Positions 34,566 through 42,949 of a stretch of DNA of 64,000 nucleotides are shown piece after piece. Origin of the DNA: Proteiniborus ethanoligenes (GTDB lineage Bacteria > Bacillota > Clostridia > Tissierellales > Proteiniboraceae); the NCBI RefSeq assembly GCF_900107485.1, contig NZ_FNQE01000002.1, positions 140,319-204,318 on the forward strand, in the 5' to 3' direction. The notes under the pieces were generated by a model, which saw only the letters and a list, made by a program, of their open reading frames with translations, did not search any database and was not told the origin of the DNA. The translations under genes were made by a program, and so were the position numbers. Position 1 is the stretch's first letter, and the number at the start of each line of letters is the position of its first letter.

Positions 34566-35609
34566 ATGAATTATTTATACAAGGAACAAATAATAGAAGT
34601 AAAAACTAAAGCTGATAAGATAAAGGTGTCAAATTTTTTAAAGGAACAAGGACTTATTTTGGAAAATGATGTTGAATATACTATAGCTATTTTAATTGAT
34701 GATAAAATAGTTGGCACAGGTTCTTTAAGTGGAAGGATATTAAAATGTATTGCAGTACAAAAAGAGTTTCAAAGATTAGGCATATCAACTAGAATTGTAA
34801 GTAATTTAGTAAATGAGGCTTATTTTAGAGGGAATACACATCTTTTTATTTATACAATTCCTAAAAATGAAATCCTATTTATTGATGTGGGCTTCTATAA
34901 AATTGCAGAGGTCTTAGATAAAGTGTGCTTGCTTGAGAATCAATCAAATGGAATTGGAAGCTATACAAAGAAATTAGCACAGCATAAGGTAGAAGGTAAT
35001 AATATAGCTTCTATTATAATGAATTGCAATCCTTTCACATTAGGTCACCAATATATTATAGAAAAGGCAGCAAGTGAAAATGATGTATTGCATGTGTTTA
35101 TAGTATGGGAAAATCGGTCCAGCTTTCCTTCTGAAGTGCGTTATCATCTAGTAAAAGAAGGAACAAAGCATATATCAAATATTGTTCTTCATAAGGGTAA
35201 AGATTATATTATTTCTGATGCAACATTTCCTTCGTATTTTATTAAAGATAAGTCAAGTATAGTAGAAGCACATACTAGGCTTGATATAGAAATATTCAAG
35301 GAATATATAGTTCCTGCTTTGGGAATTAATAAAAGATATGTAGGGGAAGAACCCTATTGCCCAATAACGAAGCAATATAACGAGACAATGAAAGCTTTAT
35401 TACCTTTAGCGGGAGTTACTGTAGAAGAAGTAAAAAGAATTGGTGTTGAGGATGATTATATAAGTGCTTCTAAAGTAAGAAGCTTGATTATATCTGGTGA
35501 ACTATCAAAGACAAAAAAATATTTGCCTAAGACTACCTATGATTTCCTCATGTCAAAAGAAGGTTTAGAAATTGTGAATAAAATGAAGGATATAAATAGA
35601 AGACATTAA
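34566..35609 (+). CDS. citC: [Citrate (pro-3S)-lyase] ligase
   Basis: A 347-aa cytoplasmic enzyme that acetylates the prosthetic-group thiol of the citrate lyase acyl carrier protein using ATP, which activates the lyase. The N-terminal third is a GNAT-like domain (GTGSLSGRILKCIAVQKEFQ). From about residue 145 a cytidylyltransferase-like domain carries NCNPFTLGHQYIIEKAA, with the TLGH nucleotide-binding motif, and ISASKVRSLI. Normal length. The ATG has ACAAAGGAGGTAAAA. It opens the citrate locus, 98 bp before the chemoreceptor gene. Confidence 0.95.
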   Translation: MNYLYKEQIIEVKTKADKIKVSNFLKEQGLILENDVEYTIAILIDDKIVGTGSLSGRILKCIAVQKEFQRLGISTRIVSNLVNEAYFRGNTHLFIYTIPKNEILFIDVGFYKIAEVLDKVCLLENQSNGIGSYTKKLAQHKVEGNNIASIIMNCNPFTLGHQYIIEKAASENDVLHVFIVWENRSSFPSEVRYHLVKEGTKHISNIVLHKGKDYIISDATFPSYFIKDKSSIVEAHTRLDIEIFKEYIVPALGINKRYVGEEPYCPITKQYNETMKALLPLAGVTVEEVKRIGVEDDYISASKVRSLIISGELSKTKKYLPKTTYDFLMSKEGLEIVNKMKDINRRH

Positions 35610-35640
35610 AATAAAAATTTTTTAAAAAAAAGAAGGAGTT

Positions 35641-35670
35641 TTGAAAAAAATGTAGAATGTCTAATATAAT
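35641..35670 (+). promoter_or_regulatory. Promoter of the chemoreceptor-gntR unit
   Basis: TTGAAA (35641-35646), 18 bp, TATAAT (35665-35670). The predicted start falls inside the palindrome at 35674-35691. Confidence 0.6.
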
Positions 35671-35673
35671 AAA

Positions 35674-35691
35674 TTGTATACCGGTATACAA
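35674..35691. promoter_or_regulatory. Candidate GntR operator, copy 1
   Basis: TTGTATACCGGTATACAA, a perfect 18-bp palindrome covering the predicted +1 of the preceding promoter, the usual place for repression. The same sequence recurs at 38192-38209 and a variant at 38129-38146. Confidence 0.75.
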
Positions 35692-35707
35692 AAAAAGGAG
35701 GTATGAT

Positions 35708-37348
35708 GTGCGAAGAGAAAATAAAGCCAATACCTATACTATTTCTGGTTTATTGCTATATAGTATACTGCCTATAATATTGTATGTAATAATATCTAGC
35801 TTCTGGGAGATTCAGCTTAAGACTATTGTTGGATTATATTTTATCTATATGACATTGTTTTCCCTTTTAGTTTATAACTTGTTTATAAAAAAAGAAAAAA
35901 TAAACAATAAGATTTTCAATATTTTTTCTCAAATAGCTAGTGGAGATTTGAGTATTAACACTGAAATTGATACAGGTACAAAAGAAAATATAAATAAATC
36001 TATTGAAGTAATTAAAAAACTAAAAGAAAAATATGTTGAAGGTAATTTTAACCTAGCTGAACTTGAAGTAGCAAGTTACAATATAATTAAAACATATAGA
36101 GGAATTACTAGAATATTTGTAACTGATGAGACGGGGCAACAGATATACAATTCGTCAGTCAAAGGGAACAAAAAAGGAAAATTGATTTTCAATGGGAATA
36201 GAGAATATTTTATTAACGCTAAAGAAACAGGTAAAATACAAATATCAAACTATATTTATTCAAATAGAGAAAACAAATTATCAATAATAGTTGCCATTCC
36301 TTATAAAAATGGAGATGTTTTTAAAGGCATTATAGCTGCTACTCTAGATCTACAGCTAATAAGTATTGCAAAAGAAAAAAATAAAAATATTGTCTTGGGC
36401 ACGATATTTGTATTGAGGGAATTAATAAAGCAAGTAGGAAAATCTATTGATAATTTATCAAATGAGGTAAAAAGAATTGCTATATTAAATCAAGGGATAA
36501 ACAATAGGAATAAAAATATTGTAAAAGAAATAGATTGTGTTACGACTAGAATAGTAGACAGCAATTATAAATTACAAGAAGGAAGTCAAAATACTAACAG
36601 TATATCTAAAGATTTAAACGATATTGTACTTATTGTAGAAGAAATCGAGAAAAAGACAAATAAGTCGGCTGAAGTAATGGTATCAAGCAGAACTTACATG
36701 GAAGATTTAATTGGAAGCATGGAGATAACAAAAGAGACTTCGCTAAAAGCTAATAAAGTAGTAGATACATTGTCTACCAAAACAAAGGAAATTGACAATA
36801 TAGTAACAATGGTAAGAGACATAGCAGGACAAACAAATTTACTAGCATTAAACGCTTCCATAGAAGCAGCTAAAGCAGGAGCAAGTGGATTAGGATTTGC
36901 TGTAGTAGCTGATGAAATCAAAAAATTAGCTCAAAGTTCTGATAAAGAGGTTAAAGAAATAGAATCAGCTTTATTGACAATAAACCAGTATTTAGATGAT
37001 GTAAAAAAACAGATGAAAGAAGTACATAATACTATAAATTCACAAGAAATAAAATCTAGAGAAAATCAAAAAGTACTCTCAGAAGCAATAAATATATCTG
37101 AAGAAACTAGAAATGATGTAAACAATATAGTTAACAGAATAAGAAACATAGATGGGAAAGTGTATTCAATTAATGAGGTTATGACAAATATTACTTTAGG
37201 TTTCCAAGAAACCACTTCATCTTTTCAGGAAGTTTCAGTAGACATACAAAATCAGTTTGACAGTATTGAAAATACTGGGGAAATAATTATGGAAATAGAG
37301 GAAATGACAAATAGTATAAAAAAAGACATAAGCAAATTTAAATACTAA
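35708..37348 (+). CDS. Methyl-accepting chemotaxis protein
   Basis: A 546-aa chemoreceptor. Two adjacent helices lie near the N-terminus (about residues 13-33 and 38-61) with almost no external loop between them. A cytoplasmic region with a cache/PAS-like fold follows (about 125-220; [36 protein letters not shown]). The methyl-accepting signalling domain closes the protein, with the hairpin tip [20 protein letters not shown] and [14 protein letters not shown]. It should signal to CheA. Its place inside the citrate locus, behind the putative GntR operator, suggests sensing of citrate or a related metabolite in the cytoplasm; this is inference. GTG 35708 is preferred because AAGGAGGT lies five bases upstream. 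Confidence 0.88.
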   Translation: MRRENKANTYTISGLLLYSILPIILYVIISSFWEIQLKTIVGLYFIYMTLFSLLVYNLFIKKEKINNKIFNIFSQIASGDLSINTEIDTGTKENINKSIEVIKKLKEKYVEGNFNLAELEVASYNIIKTYRGITRIFVTDETGQQIYNSSVKGNKKGKLIFNGNREYFINAKETGKIQISNYIYSNRENKLSIIVAIPYKNGDVFKGIIAATLDLQLISIAKEKNKNIVLGTIFVLRELIKQVGKSIDNLSNEVKRIAILNQGINNRNKNIVKEIDCVTTRIVDSNYKLQEGSQNTNSISKDLNDIVLIVEEIEKKTNKSAEVMVSSRTYMEDLIGSMEITKETSLKANKVVDTLSTKTKEIDNIVTMVRDIAGQTNLLALNASIEAAKAGASGLGFAVVADEIKKLAQSSDKEVKEIESALLTINQYLDDVKKQMKEVHNTINSQEIKSRENQKVLSEAINISEETRNDVNNIVNRIRNIDGKVYSINEVMTNITLGFQETTSSFQEVSVDIQNQFDSIENTGEIIMEIEEMTNSIKKDISKFKY

Positions 37349-37422
37349 CTGACTTTAAAGAGAAAATATGATAAAATAAACAGAAGTAATTTTCATTTAA
37401 AGTTGGTTAGGAGGCATAATAA

Positions 37423-38091
37423 ATGAGCATAAGGTTAGAACCAGTTAGATCAAATGATTTAAGACCTATAAGAGAAATAGTATATGAAGAATTAAGAAAA
37501 GCTATCTTTGATGGTAGAATTAAAAAAGGAGAACATTTAGTTGAAAGTATAATTGGAGAGAAAATGGAAGTGAGTAGAACCCCTGTTAGAGAAGCCTTGC
37601 GCCAACTAGAAGCAGAAGGCTTAGTTTCTAACGTACCAAGAAGGGGAGCAATTGTACAGGGCATAACCAAAGAAGATGCTGTAGAAATCTATGACTTAAG
37701 AGAGGTGTTAGAAGGTTTAGTTGTTAGGCTTTCATGCAAAAACATAACAGATGAAGACATAATTAAACTAAAGGATATTCTGAAAAAAATGGAAGAAACT
37801 ATTAGCAAAAAAGATGATGAAAGCTATTTAAACATTCATGGTGATTTTAATAATATTATATTTAATCGAGCTAATAGTAAAAGACTTCAATCCATGATGA
37901 CAAATATATATGATTATTTAGCTAGCTTAAGAAGTATATCATTGCAAAAAGAAGATAGGAGAATTTCAGCCCTTGAAGAGCATAGGCAAATTGTTTATGC
38001 ATTAGAAAAAAGAGACGAAGAAGCAGTAGAGAAATTAGCTAGAGAACACGTTAGAAAAGCTAAAGAAGCTTTTCTAAAAAACTTAATCTAA
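37423..38091 (+). CDS. GntR-family transcriptional regulator with FCD domain (CitO-like by context)
   Basis: A 222-aa regulator. Residues about 14-75 are a winged helix-turn-helix (REIVYEELRKAIFDGRIKKG, VSRTPVREALRQLEAEGLV, PRRGAIV). Residues about 85-215 form the FCD ligand-binding domain, with DLREVLEGLVVRL and the histidine metal ligands in NIHGDFN, EEHRQIVYAL and REHVRKA. FCD regulators bind small carboxylates. CitO of Enterococcus, a GntR/FCD protein, controls citrate genes. The local palindromes at 35674, 38129 and 38192 are the likely targets. The ATG has GTTAGGAGGCATAATAA. Confidence 0.93.
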   Translation: MSIRLEPVRSNDLRPIREIVYEELRKAIFDGRIKKGEHLVESIIGEKMEVSRTPVREALRQLEAEGLVSNVPRRGAIVQGITKEDAVEIYDLREVLEGLVVRLSCKNITDEDIIKLKDILKKMEETISKKDDESYLNIHGDFNNIIFNRANSKRLQSMMTNIYDYLASLRSISLQKEDRRISALEEHRQIVYALEKRDEEAVEKLAREHVRKAKEAFLKNLI

Positions 38092-38128
38092 GAAATAAAA
38101 CAATAATTTATATATTTTTTAAATGCAA

Positions 38129-38146
38129 GTGTATACCTGTATACAA
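38129..38146. promoter_or_regulatory. Candidate GntR operator, copy 2 (variant)
   Basis: GTGTATACCTGTATACAA differs at two positions from the palindromes at 35674 and 38192. It lies 63 bp upstream of copy 3, six helical turns, on the same face of the DNA. Confidence 0.65.
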
Positions 38147-38191
38147 TACAAATTATCGCACAGACTCCCCTTAAAACAAAAGCGCAAAACA

Positions 38192-38209
38192 TTGTATACC
38201 GGTATACAA
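38192..38209. promoter_or_regulatory. Candidate GntR operator, copy 3
   Basis: TTGTATACCGGTATACAA, identical to copy 1; with flanking bases it is a perfect 20-bp palindrome (38191-38210). It lies 74 bp before the citS ATG and just upstream of an unused AAAGGAGG. Confidence 0.75.
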
Positions 38210-38249
38210 TACAGAAAGGAGGATAATTGCTTTTTATTGTAGTCTAATA

Positions 38250-38258
38250 TGGTAAAAT
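38250..38258 (+). promoter_or_regulatory. Candidate extended -10 for the cit operon
   Basis: TGGTAAAAT, 25 bp before the citS ATG. The two upstream palindromes would be in an activator-type position relative to it. The -35 region is poor. Confidence 0.4.
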
Positions 38259-38282
38259 AATATTTTATAAGGAGGAAAAGAA

Positions 38283-39605
38283 ATGAGTAACGAAGCAATC
38301 AACAGTATCAATCAAGAGAAAAAACAAATAAAGGTTTTTGGTATTCCTATTTTTCTGTTCCTAGTTGTTGCTATAATAGTTATTTCAGCTTCTTATTTTG
38401 ATGTAATACCTAAAAATCTTGCTGGTGCTTTTGCTGTTCTTTTAGTACTGGGAGCTATTTTTGGCGAAATAGGAGAACGTATTCCTATATGGAATGAGTA
38501 TGTTGGTGGTGGAGCTATATTAGCTTTTTTAGGTTCTGCGTTTCTAGTATACTATGGGATTATGCCAGAAGGAACTATAGAATCTATAAATGCATTTATG
38601 AAAACATCCTCGTTCTTAGATTTATTCATATCAGTACTTATTACTGGAAGTATTTTAGCTGTAAATAGAGAAATACTCATCAAAGCAGTTAGAGGTTATT
38701 TTCCAGCCATAATAGGGGGTATTATTTTATCTTTTGTTTTTGGTGGCTTAGTAGGACTAATATTTGGCAAATCTTTTATGGAAACAATCTATATGTATGC
38801 TCTTCCTATAATGGGTGGTGGTACAGGAGCAGGTGCTTTGCCTATGTCAGAAATGTATGAGTCTATAACAGGGAACTCTAGGGAAGCATTTTTATCATTT
38901 GCTTTTCCTATATTGACTATCGCTAACATTATATGTATAATACTGGCTGCAATTCTAAACAAAATAGGTCAAAAAAGACCAAACCTAACAGGAAATGGTG
39001 AATTAGTAAAAGTAGGAGAACTTGATGTTAGTGTTAAAGATAAAAAAATAGATATTACATTAAGAGATATCGGGGCAGGATTACTGCTGGCTACTACTTA
39101 TTATGTGTTAGGAAGACTAATGTCAAAGGTCATACTGCCAAGCATCTTTGGTATAGAGATCCATGCATTTGCATACATGGTTATATTTGCTGCAATCAGT
39201 AATGGATTCAATATTATTCCTGAGGAACTTAAGCAAGGGGCACGTAGACTACAACAATTTTTCTCGGGCCAGTTTTTATGGTTAATGATGGTTGGTGTTG
39301 GTGTAGCATATACTGATTTAGGTGAATTTGTAGGTGCACTAACTATTAGCAATATTATTATAGCTACTGCAATTGTAATAGGAGCTTTCTTAGGTTCAGC
39401 TATAGTAGGCAATTTAGTAGGTTTTTATCCTATAGAATCAGGTATTTCAGCAGGACTTTGTATGGCTAATAGAGGTGGATCTGGTGATTTAGCGGTTTTA
39501 GGTTCTGCTAAAAGAATGGAGCTAATGCCATATGCCCAAATTTCATCAAGAATTGGTGGTGGAATTATGTTAGTTATAGCAAGCATTGTATTTGGCATGC
39601 TATAA
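38283..39605 (+). CDS. citS: 2-hydroxycarboxylate (citrate) transporter, CCS family
   Basis: A 440-aa membrane transporter with about 11 helices. The two family reentrant-loop motifs are present: GGGTGAGALPMSEMY (about residue 180) and NRGGSGDLAVLGSAKRMELM (about 395). The arginine of the second region (SSRIGGGIM) contacts substrate in CitS. Members import citrate with sodium or exchange it for a product. The context with citrate lyase makes citrate the most likely substrate, but malate cannot be excluded. The ATG has ATAAGGAGGAAAAGAA. A 36-bp perfect palindrome separates it from citD. Confidence 0.93.
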   Translation: MSNEAINSINQEKKQIKVFGIPIFLFLVVAIIVISASYFDVIPKNLAGAFAVLLVLGAIFGEIGERIPIWNEYVGGGAILAFLGSAFLVYYGIMPEGTIESINAFMKTSSFLDLFISVLITGSILAVNREILIKAVRGYFPAIIGGIILSFVFGGLVGLIFGKSFMETIYMYALPIMGGGTGAGALPMSEMYESITGNSREAFLSFAFPILTIANIICIILAAILNKIGQKRPNLTGNGELVKVGELDVSVKDKKIDITLRDIGAGLLLATTYYVLGRLMSKVILPSIFGIEIHAFAYMVIFAAISNGFNIIPEELKQGARRLQQFFSGQFLWLMMVGVGVAYTDLGEFVGALTISNIIIATAIVIGAFLGSAIVGNLVGFYPIESGISAGLCMANRGGSGDLAVLGSAKRMELMPYAQISSRIGGGIMLVIASIVFGML

Positions 39606-39635
39606 TAAAAACCGAGTTATTTGATTAAAACAAAT

Positions 39636-39671
39636 ATGGTAATAGGCGGTTAATTAACCGCCTATTACCAT
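39636..39671. repeat. 36-bp perfect palindrome between citS and citD
   Basis: The two 18-base arms are exactly complementary with no spacer; the centre is TTAATTAA at 39650-39657. As RNA it forms a strong hairpin without a T tract. It lies 31 bp after the citS stop and 44 bp before the citD start. Confidence 0.9.
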
Positions 39672-39714
39672 GAAAGATGGTGTTTTGAAGTTTTAACAAA
39701 GGAGGTTACACAAT

Positions 39715-39984
39715 ATGGATGAAATCAAAATAGGCCAAGCAGGTAGTTTAGAATCAAATGATTTAATAGTTACGGTAGATTTAAATTACGAAGAAGGCTT
39801 ACACATAGAAATTGATAGCGTGGTCAAGGAAAAGTTCGGGAAGAAAATAGAGAAAGTTACAAGAGAAACTTTAGATGAATTAAATATTAATAATGGTCAT
39901 ATAAAATTAGTTGACAAAGGCGCATTAGATTTTACTATAAGAGCGAGATTGAAAACTGCAATAAAAAGGGCAGAAGGGAGGTAA
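39715..39984 (+). CDS. citD: Citrate lyase acyl carrier protein (gamma subunit)
   Basis: An 89-aa protein that carries the phosphoribosyl-dephospho-CoA prosthetic group through which acetyl and citryl groups pass. It begins with IKIGQAGSLESNDLIVTVD, in which the serine of GSLESND is the usual attachment residue, and ends KLVDKGALDFTIRARLKTAI. Typical length about 95 aa. ACAAAGGAGGTTACACAAT precedes the ATG. citE follows five bases after the stop, so the two are translationally close. Confidence 0.95.
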   Translation: MDEIKIGQAGSLESNDLIVTVDLNYEEGLHIEIDSVVKEKFGKKIEKVTRETLDELNINNGHIKLVDKGALDFTIRARLKTAIKRAEGR

Positions 39985-39989
39985 CATAT

Positions 39990-40865
39990 ATGAAAAGACT
40001 AAGAAGAACTATGATGTTCGTGCCAGCTAGCAATCCAAATATGATGGTAAATGCGCCAGTTTTTAAGCCGGATTGTATTATTTTTGATTTAGAGGATGCA
40101 ATTTCATTGAGAGAAAAAGACAGTGCTAGAGACTTAGTTGCTGAAGCGTTGAAATCAATTGATTATTCTGATTGCGAAGTATTCGTCAGAACAAATCCAT
40201 TATATACACCTTTTGGTGAAGAGGATGTTAGGGTATTAGTAGCTGCAGGATTGAGAAATGTAAGATTGCCTATGACCGAAACAGCAGAAGATATAATAAA
40301 CTTAGACGAATTATTAACAGAAATAGAAAAGGAATTAGGATTAGAAAATGGAATAGTAAAAATATTAGGTGCCATTGAAACTGCAAAGGGAGTAATAAAT
40401 GCGGAGAAAATTGCAACTGCTAGTACTAGAATGCTAGGAATTTCTTTCGGTGCTGAAGACTTTACAAGAACCATAGGGGCGGAGCGCAGTAAAAGTGGAG
40501 AAGAACTATTTGTAGCTAGATCTAAAATAGTATTAGCAGCAGCAGCGGCAGGAATAGACGCTATTGACACTGTATTTTCAGATATAAATGATGATGAAGG
40601 ATTTAGAAAAGAGACTGAAATGGCAAAAAAACTTGGATTTGCAGGAAAATCTATTATTCACCCAAGACAAATTAAGATAGTGCATCAGGTATTTACTCCA
40701 TCAAAAATTGATGTAGATAATGCACTTAGAGTAATTCAAGCAATAGAAGAAGCTGAACAAAAAGGTTTAGGAGTAATATCCTTAGATGGTAAAATGGTAG
40801 ATGCTCCAGTTGTAGCAAGAGCTGAGAGAATAGTAAGATTAGCTAAGGGAGCAGGAATAATATAG
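39990..40865 (+). CDS. citE: Citrate lyase beta subunit (citryl-ACP lyase)
   Basis: A 291-aa cytoplasmic enzyme splitting citryl-ACP into acetyl-ACP and oxaloacetate. It is a CitE/HpcH TIM-barrel protein: RRTMMFVPASNPNMM, CIIFDLEDAIS (metal Glu/Asp), VRTNPLYTPFG, ILGAIETAKGV (metal Glu) and GKSIIHPRQI. Normal length. The ATG has GGGAGGTAACATAT. It lies tightly between citD and citF in a single operon. Confidence 0.96.
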   Translation: MKRLRRTMMFVPASNPNMMVNAPVFKPDCIIFDLEDAISLREKDSARDLVAEALKSIDYSDCEVFVRTNPLYTPFGEEDVRVLVAAGLRNVRLPMTETAEDIINLDELLTEIEKELGLENGIVKILGAIETAKGVINAEKIATASTRMLGISFGAEDFTRTIGAERSKSGEELFVARSKIVLAAAAAGIDAIDTVFSDINDDEGFRKETEMAKKLGFAGKSIIHPRQIKIVHQVFTPSKIDVDNALRVIQAIEEAEQKGLGVISLDGKMVDAPVVARAERIVRLAKGAGII

Positions 40866-40877
40866 GAGGTGATAGGG

Positions 40878-42431
40878 ATGAATGAAATGGTAGTAAACTC
40901 AGTAGGTAGGAAAATACCTAAATATATAGAGGGAATAGGGGAATTAAAAGCTTTTCAAGGAGCTTTTGCCTACAAGCCAGTAGGAGAAAAAGCATCGTTA
41001 AAAATATCAAAAGTTACTCCTAAAGATAATAAAGTAGTAGATAATATAAGAAAGAGTTTAGAATTATGTGAGATTAAAGATGGAATGACAATATCTTTTC
41101 ATCATCACTTTAGAAATGGTGATTATTTAGTTAATATGGTAGTTGATGAAATTGCTTCTATGGGAATTAAGGATATAACCATTGCCGCAAGTTCTTTACA
41201 GTCTATTCATAGTCCGCTAATTGAGCATATAAAAAATGGTGTAATAACAGGAATTCAAACCAGTGGGATTAGAGGAAAACTAGGGGAAGCCATAAGTAAA
41301 GATAAGATACTTAAAAATCCTGTAATCATTCGTTCTCATGGTGGTCGACCAAGGGCTATTGAAGCAGGAGAAACAAAAATAGATATTGCTTTTATAGCAG
41401 CTCCTGCAGCAGATAAGTATGGAAATGTTAATGGTGTAGAGGGGCCTACAGCTTGTGGCTCTATGGGCTATGCAATGGTAGATGCTGAATATGCAAATAA
41501 GGTAGTAGTAGTTACTGATTATATGGTTGAATATCCTGCTTGTCCAATAAGCATACCACAGACTTTAGTAGATTATGTTGTTCTTATAGATAAAATTGGA
41601 GATCCAAAAGGAATAGTGTCTGGTGCTACTAGAATAACTAGGGATCCTCTTGAGTTATTTATAGCTGAAAGAGCTTCTGAAGCTATAATTGTATCAGGTC
41701 TAGTAAAAAATGGTTTTTCTTTTCAAGCAGGCACTGGTGGCGCTTCCTTAGCAGTTGCACATTTTTTAAGAGAATACATGAGAAAAGAAGATATTAAAGG
41801 AAGTTTTGCAGCAGGTGGAACTACAGGATATTTAGTAGAAATGCTAGAGGAAGGCTTATTTAAATCTTTGCTAGATGTACAGTGCTTTGATTTAAAAGCT
41901 GTAGAATCTATTAGAAAAAATCCTAATCATATTGAAATGTCTGCATCCTTTTACGCTAATCCACATAATAAAGGCTGTGTTGCTAATCAGCTAGATATTA
42001 TGATACTAAGTGCTACAGAAATAGACGTTGACTTCAATGTAAATGTAATCACAGGTTCTAATGGAGTTATTATGGGAGCATCAGGTGGACATTGTGATAC
42101 AGCAGCAGGCTCAAAGTTAGCCATAGTAGTAGCACCACTTTTAAGAGGAAGACTCCCTATTGTTATGGATGAGGTTACTACAATTGTTACTCCTGGAGAA
42201 ACTATAGATGCGGTAGTGACTGAAAGAGGTATAGCAGTAAATCCTAGAAGAAAAGATTTATATGATTTATTTAAGGAAGCTAAATTAAATGTAGTGGATA
42301 TTCATGAGTTAAAACATATTGCAGAGGGCTTAACAGGTAAACCTGAGAAGCTTGAAACAACAGATGAAATCGTAGGCCTAGTAGAATATAGAGATGGAAC
42401 TATTATTGATACTATTAGGAGAGTAAAATGA
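40878..42431 (+). CDS. citF: Citrate lyase alpha subunit (citrate:acetyl-ACP transferase)
   Basis: A 517-aa CoA-transferase-like enzyme that exchanges acetate for citrate on the carrier protein. Conserved CitF segments include ISFHHHFRNGDYLVNMVVD, VGPTACGSMGYAM-like residues (here EGPTACGSMGYAM), GSFAAGGTTGYLVEML and GASGGHCDTAAGSKLAIVVA. Normal length. An in-frame GTG at 40869 is within the AGGAGGTGA ribosome-binding site; ATG 40878 is the better start. The end overlaps citX by four bases (ATGA). Confidence 0.96.
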   Translation: MNEMVVNSVGRKIPKYIEGIGELKAFQGAFAYKPVGEKASLKISKVTPKDNKVVDNIRKSLELCEIKDGMTISFHHHFRNGDYLVNMVVDEIASMGIKDITIAASSLQSIHSPLIEHIKNGVITGIQTSGIRGKLGEAISKDKILKNPVIIRSHGGRPRAIEAGETKIDIAFIAAPAADKYGNVNGVEGPTACGSMGYAMVDAEYANKVVVVTDYMVEYPACPISIPQTLVDYVVLIDKIGDPKGIVSGATRITRDPLELFIAERASEAIIVSGLVKNGFSFQAGTGGASLAVAHFLREYMRKEDIKGSFAAGGTTGYLVEMLEEGLFKSLLDVQCFDLKAVESIRKNPNHIEMSASFYANPHNKGCVANQLDIMILSATEIDVDFNVNVITGSNGVIMGASGGHCDTAAGSKLAIVVAPLLRGRLPIVMDEVTTIVTPGETIDAVVTERGIAVNPRRKDLYDLFKEAKLNVVDIHELKHIAEGLTGKPEKLETTDEIVGLVEYRDGTIIDTIRRVK

Positions 42432-42949
42432 TACAAGAAGACTTACTACAGAAGGTATTAGAAGCCAAGGAAGAAAGGGCAGCTTATCAAGAAAAGCTTA
42501 TTACTAAATATAAGCTGCCTTTAATTTCTCTAACCTTAAATTTGCCAGGTGGATATTTTCAATACTCAAAATGGCAGGATGTAATGGCAAAAGCTTTAGA
42601 AGCAATTGAAGCAGCATTTACCAATAATATTGTTTATTCCGAAAATAGACTAGGTAAATGGGGGCCAGAAGGATTTTGGATAATAGATTTATCAAATATA
42701 TCTATAAAGAAAAAAGTAATTAGTATAGAAGATGGATATTTTTTAGGTAGACTTTTTGATATTGACGTAATCGATTTATGTGGAAAGCCTATATCAAGAA
42801 GAGACTTTAATATGGAACCAAGAAAATGTATTGTTTGTGAAAATAATGCCTTGAATTGCTATATAAATAAAAAACACACACTGGAAGAACTTAAATCCAA
42901 AATAAATGAAATTATTGAAGAGGGACTGAGGATAGGTGTTGAACAATAG
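42428..42949 (+). CDS. citX: Holo-citrate lyase synthase (apo-ACP phosphoribosyl-dephospho-CoA transferase)
   Basis: A 173-aa enzyme that attaches the prosthetic group to CitD. It has SLTLNLPGGYFQYSKWQD near the start and the CitX signature SRRDFNMEPRKCIVCENNAL with the cysteine pair, then a His in KKHTLEELKSKI. Length is right. It overlaps citF by ATGA, so translational coupling is likely. The N-terminal half of some CitXG fusions corresponds to this gene. Confidence 0.93.
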   Translation: MIQEDLLQKVLEAKEERAAYQEKLITKYKLPLISLTLNLPGGYFQYSKWQDVMAKALEAIEAAFTNNIVYSENRLGKWGPEGFWIIDLSNISIKKKVISIEDGYFLGRLFDIDVIDLCGKPISRRDFNMEPRKCIVCENNALNCYINKKHTLEELKSKINEIIEEGLRIGVEQ

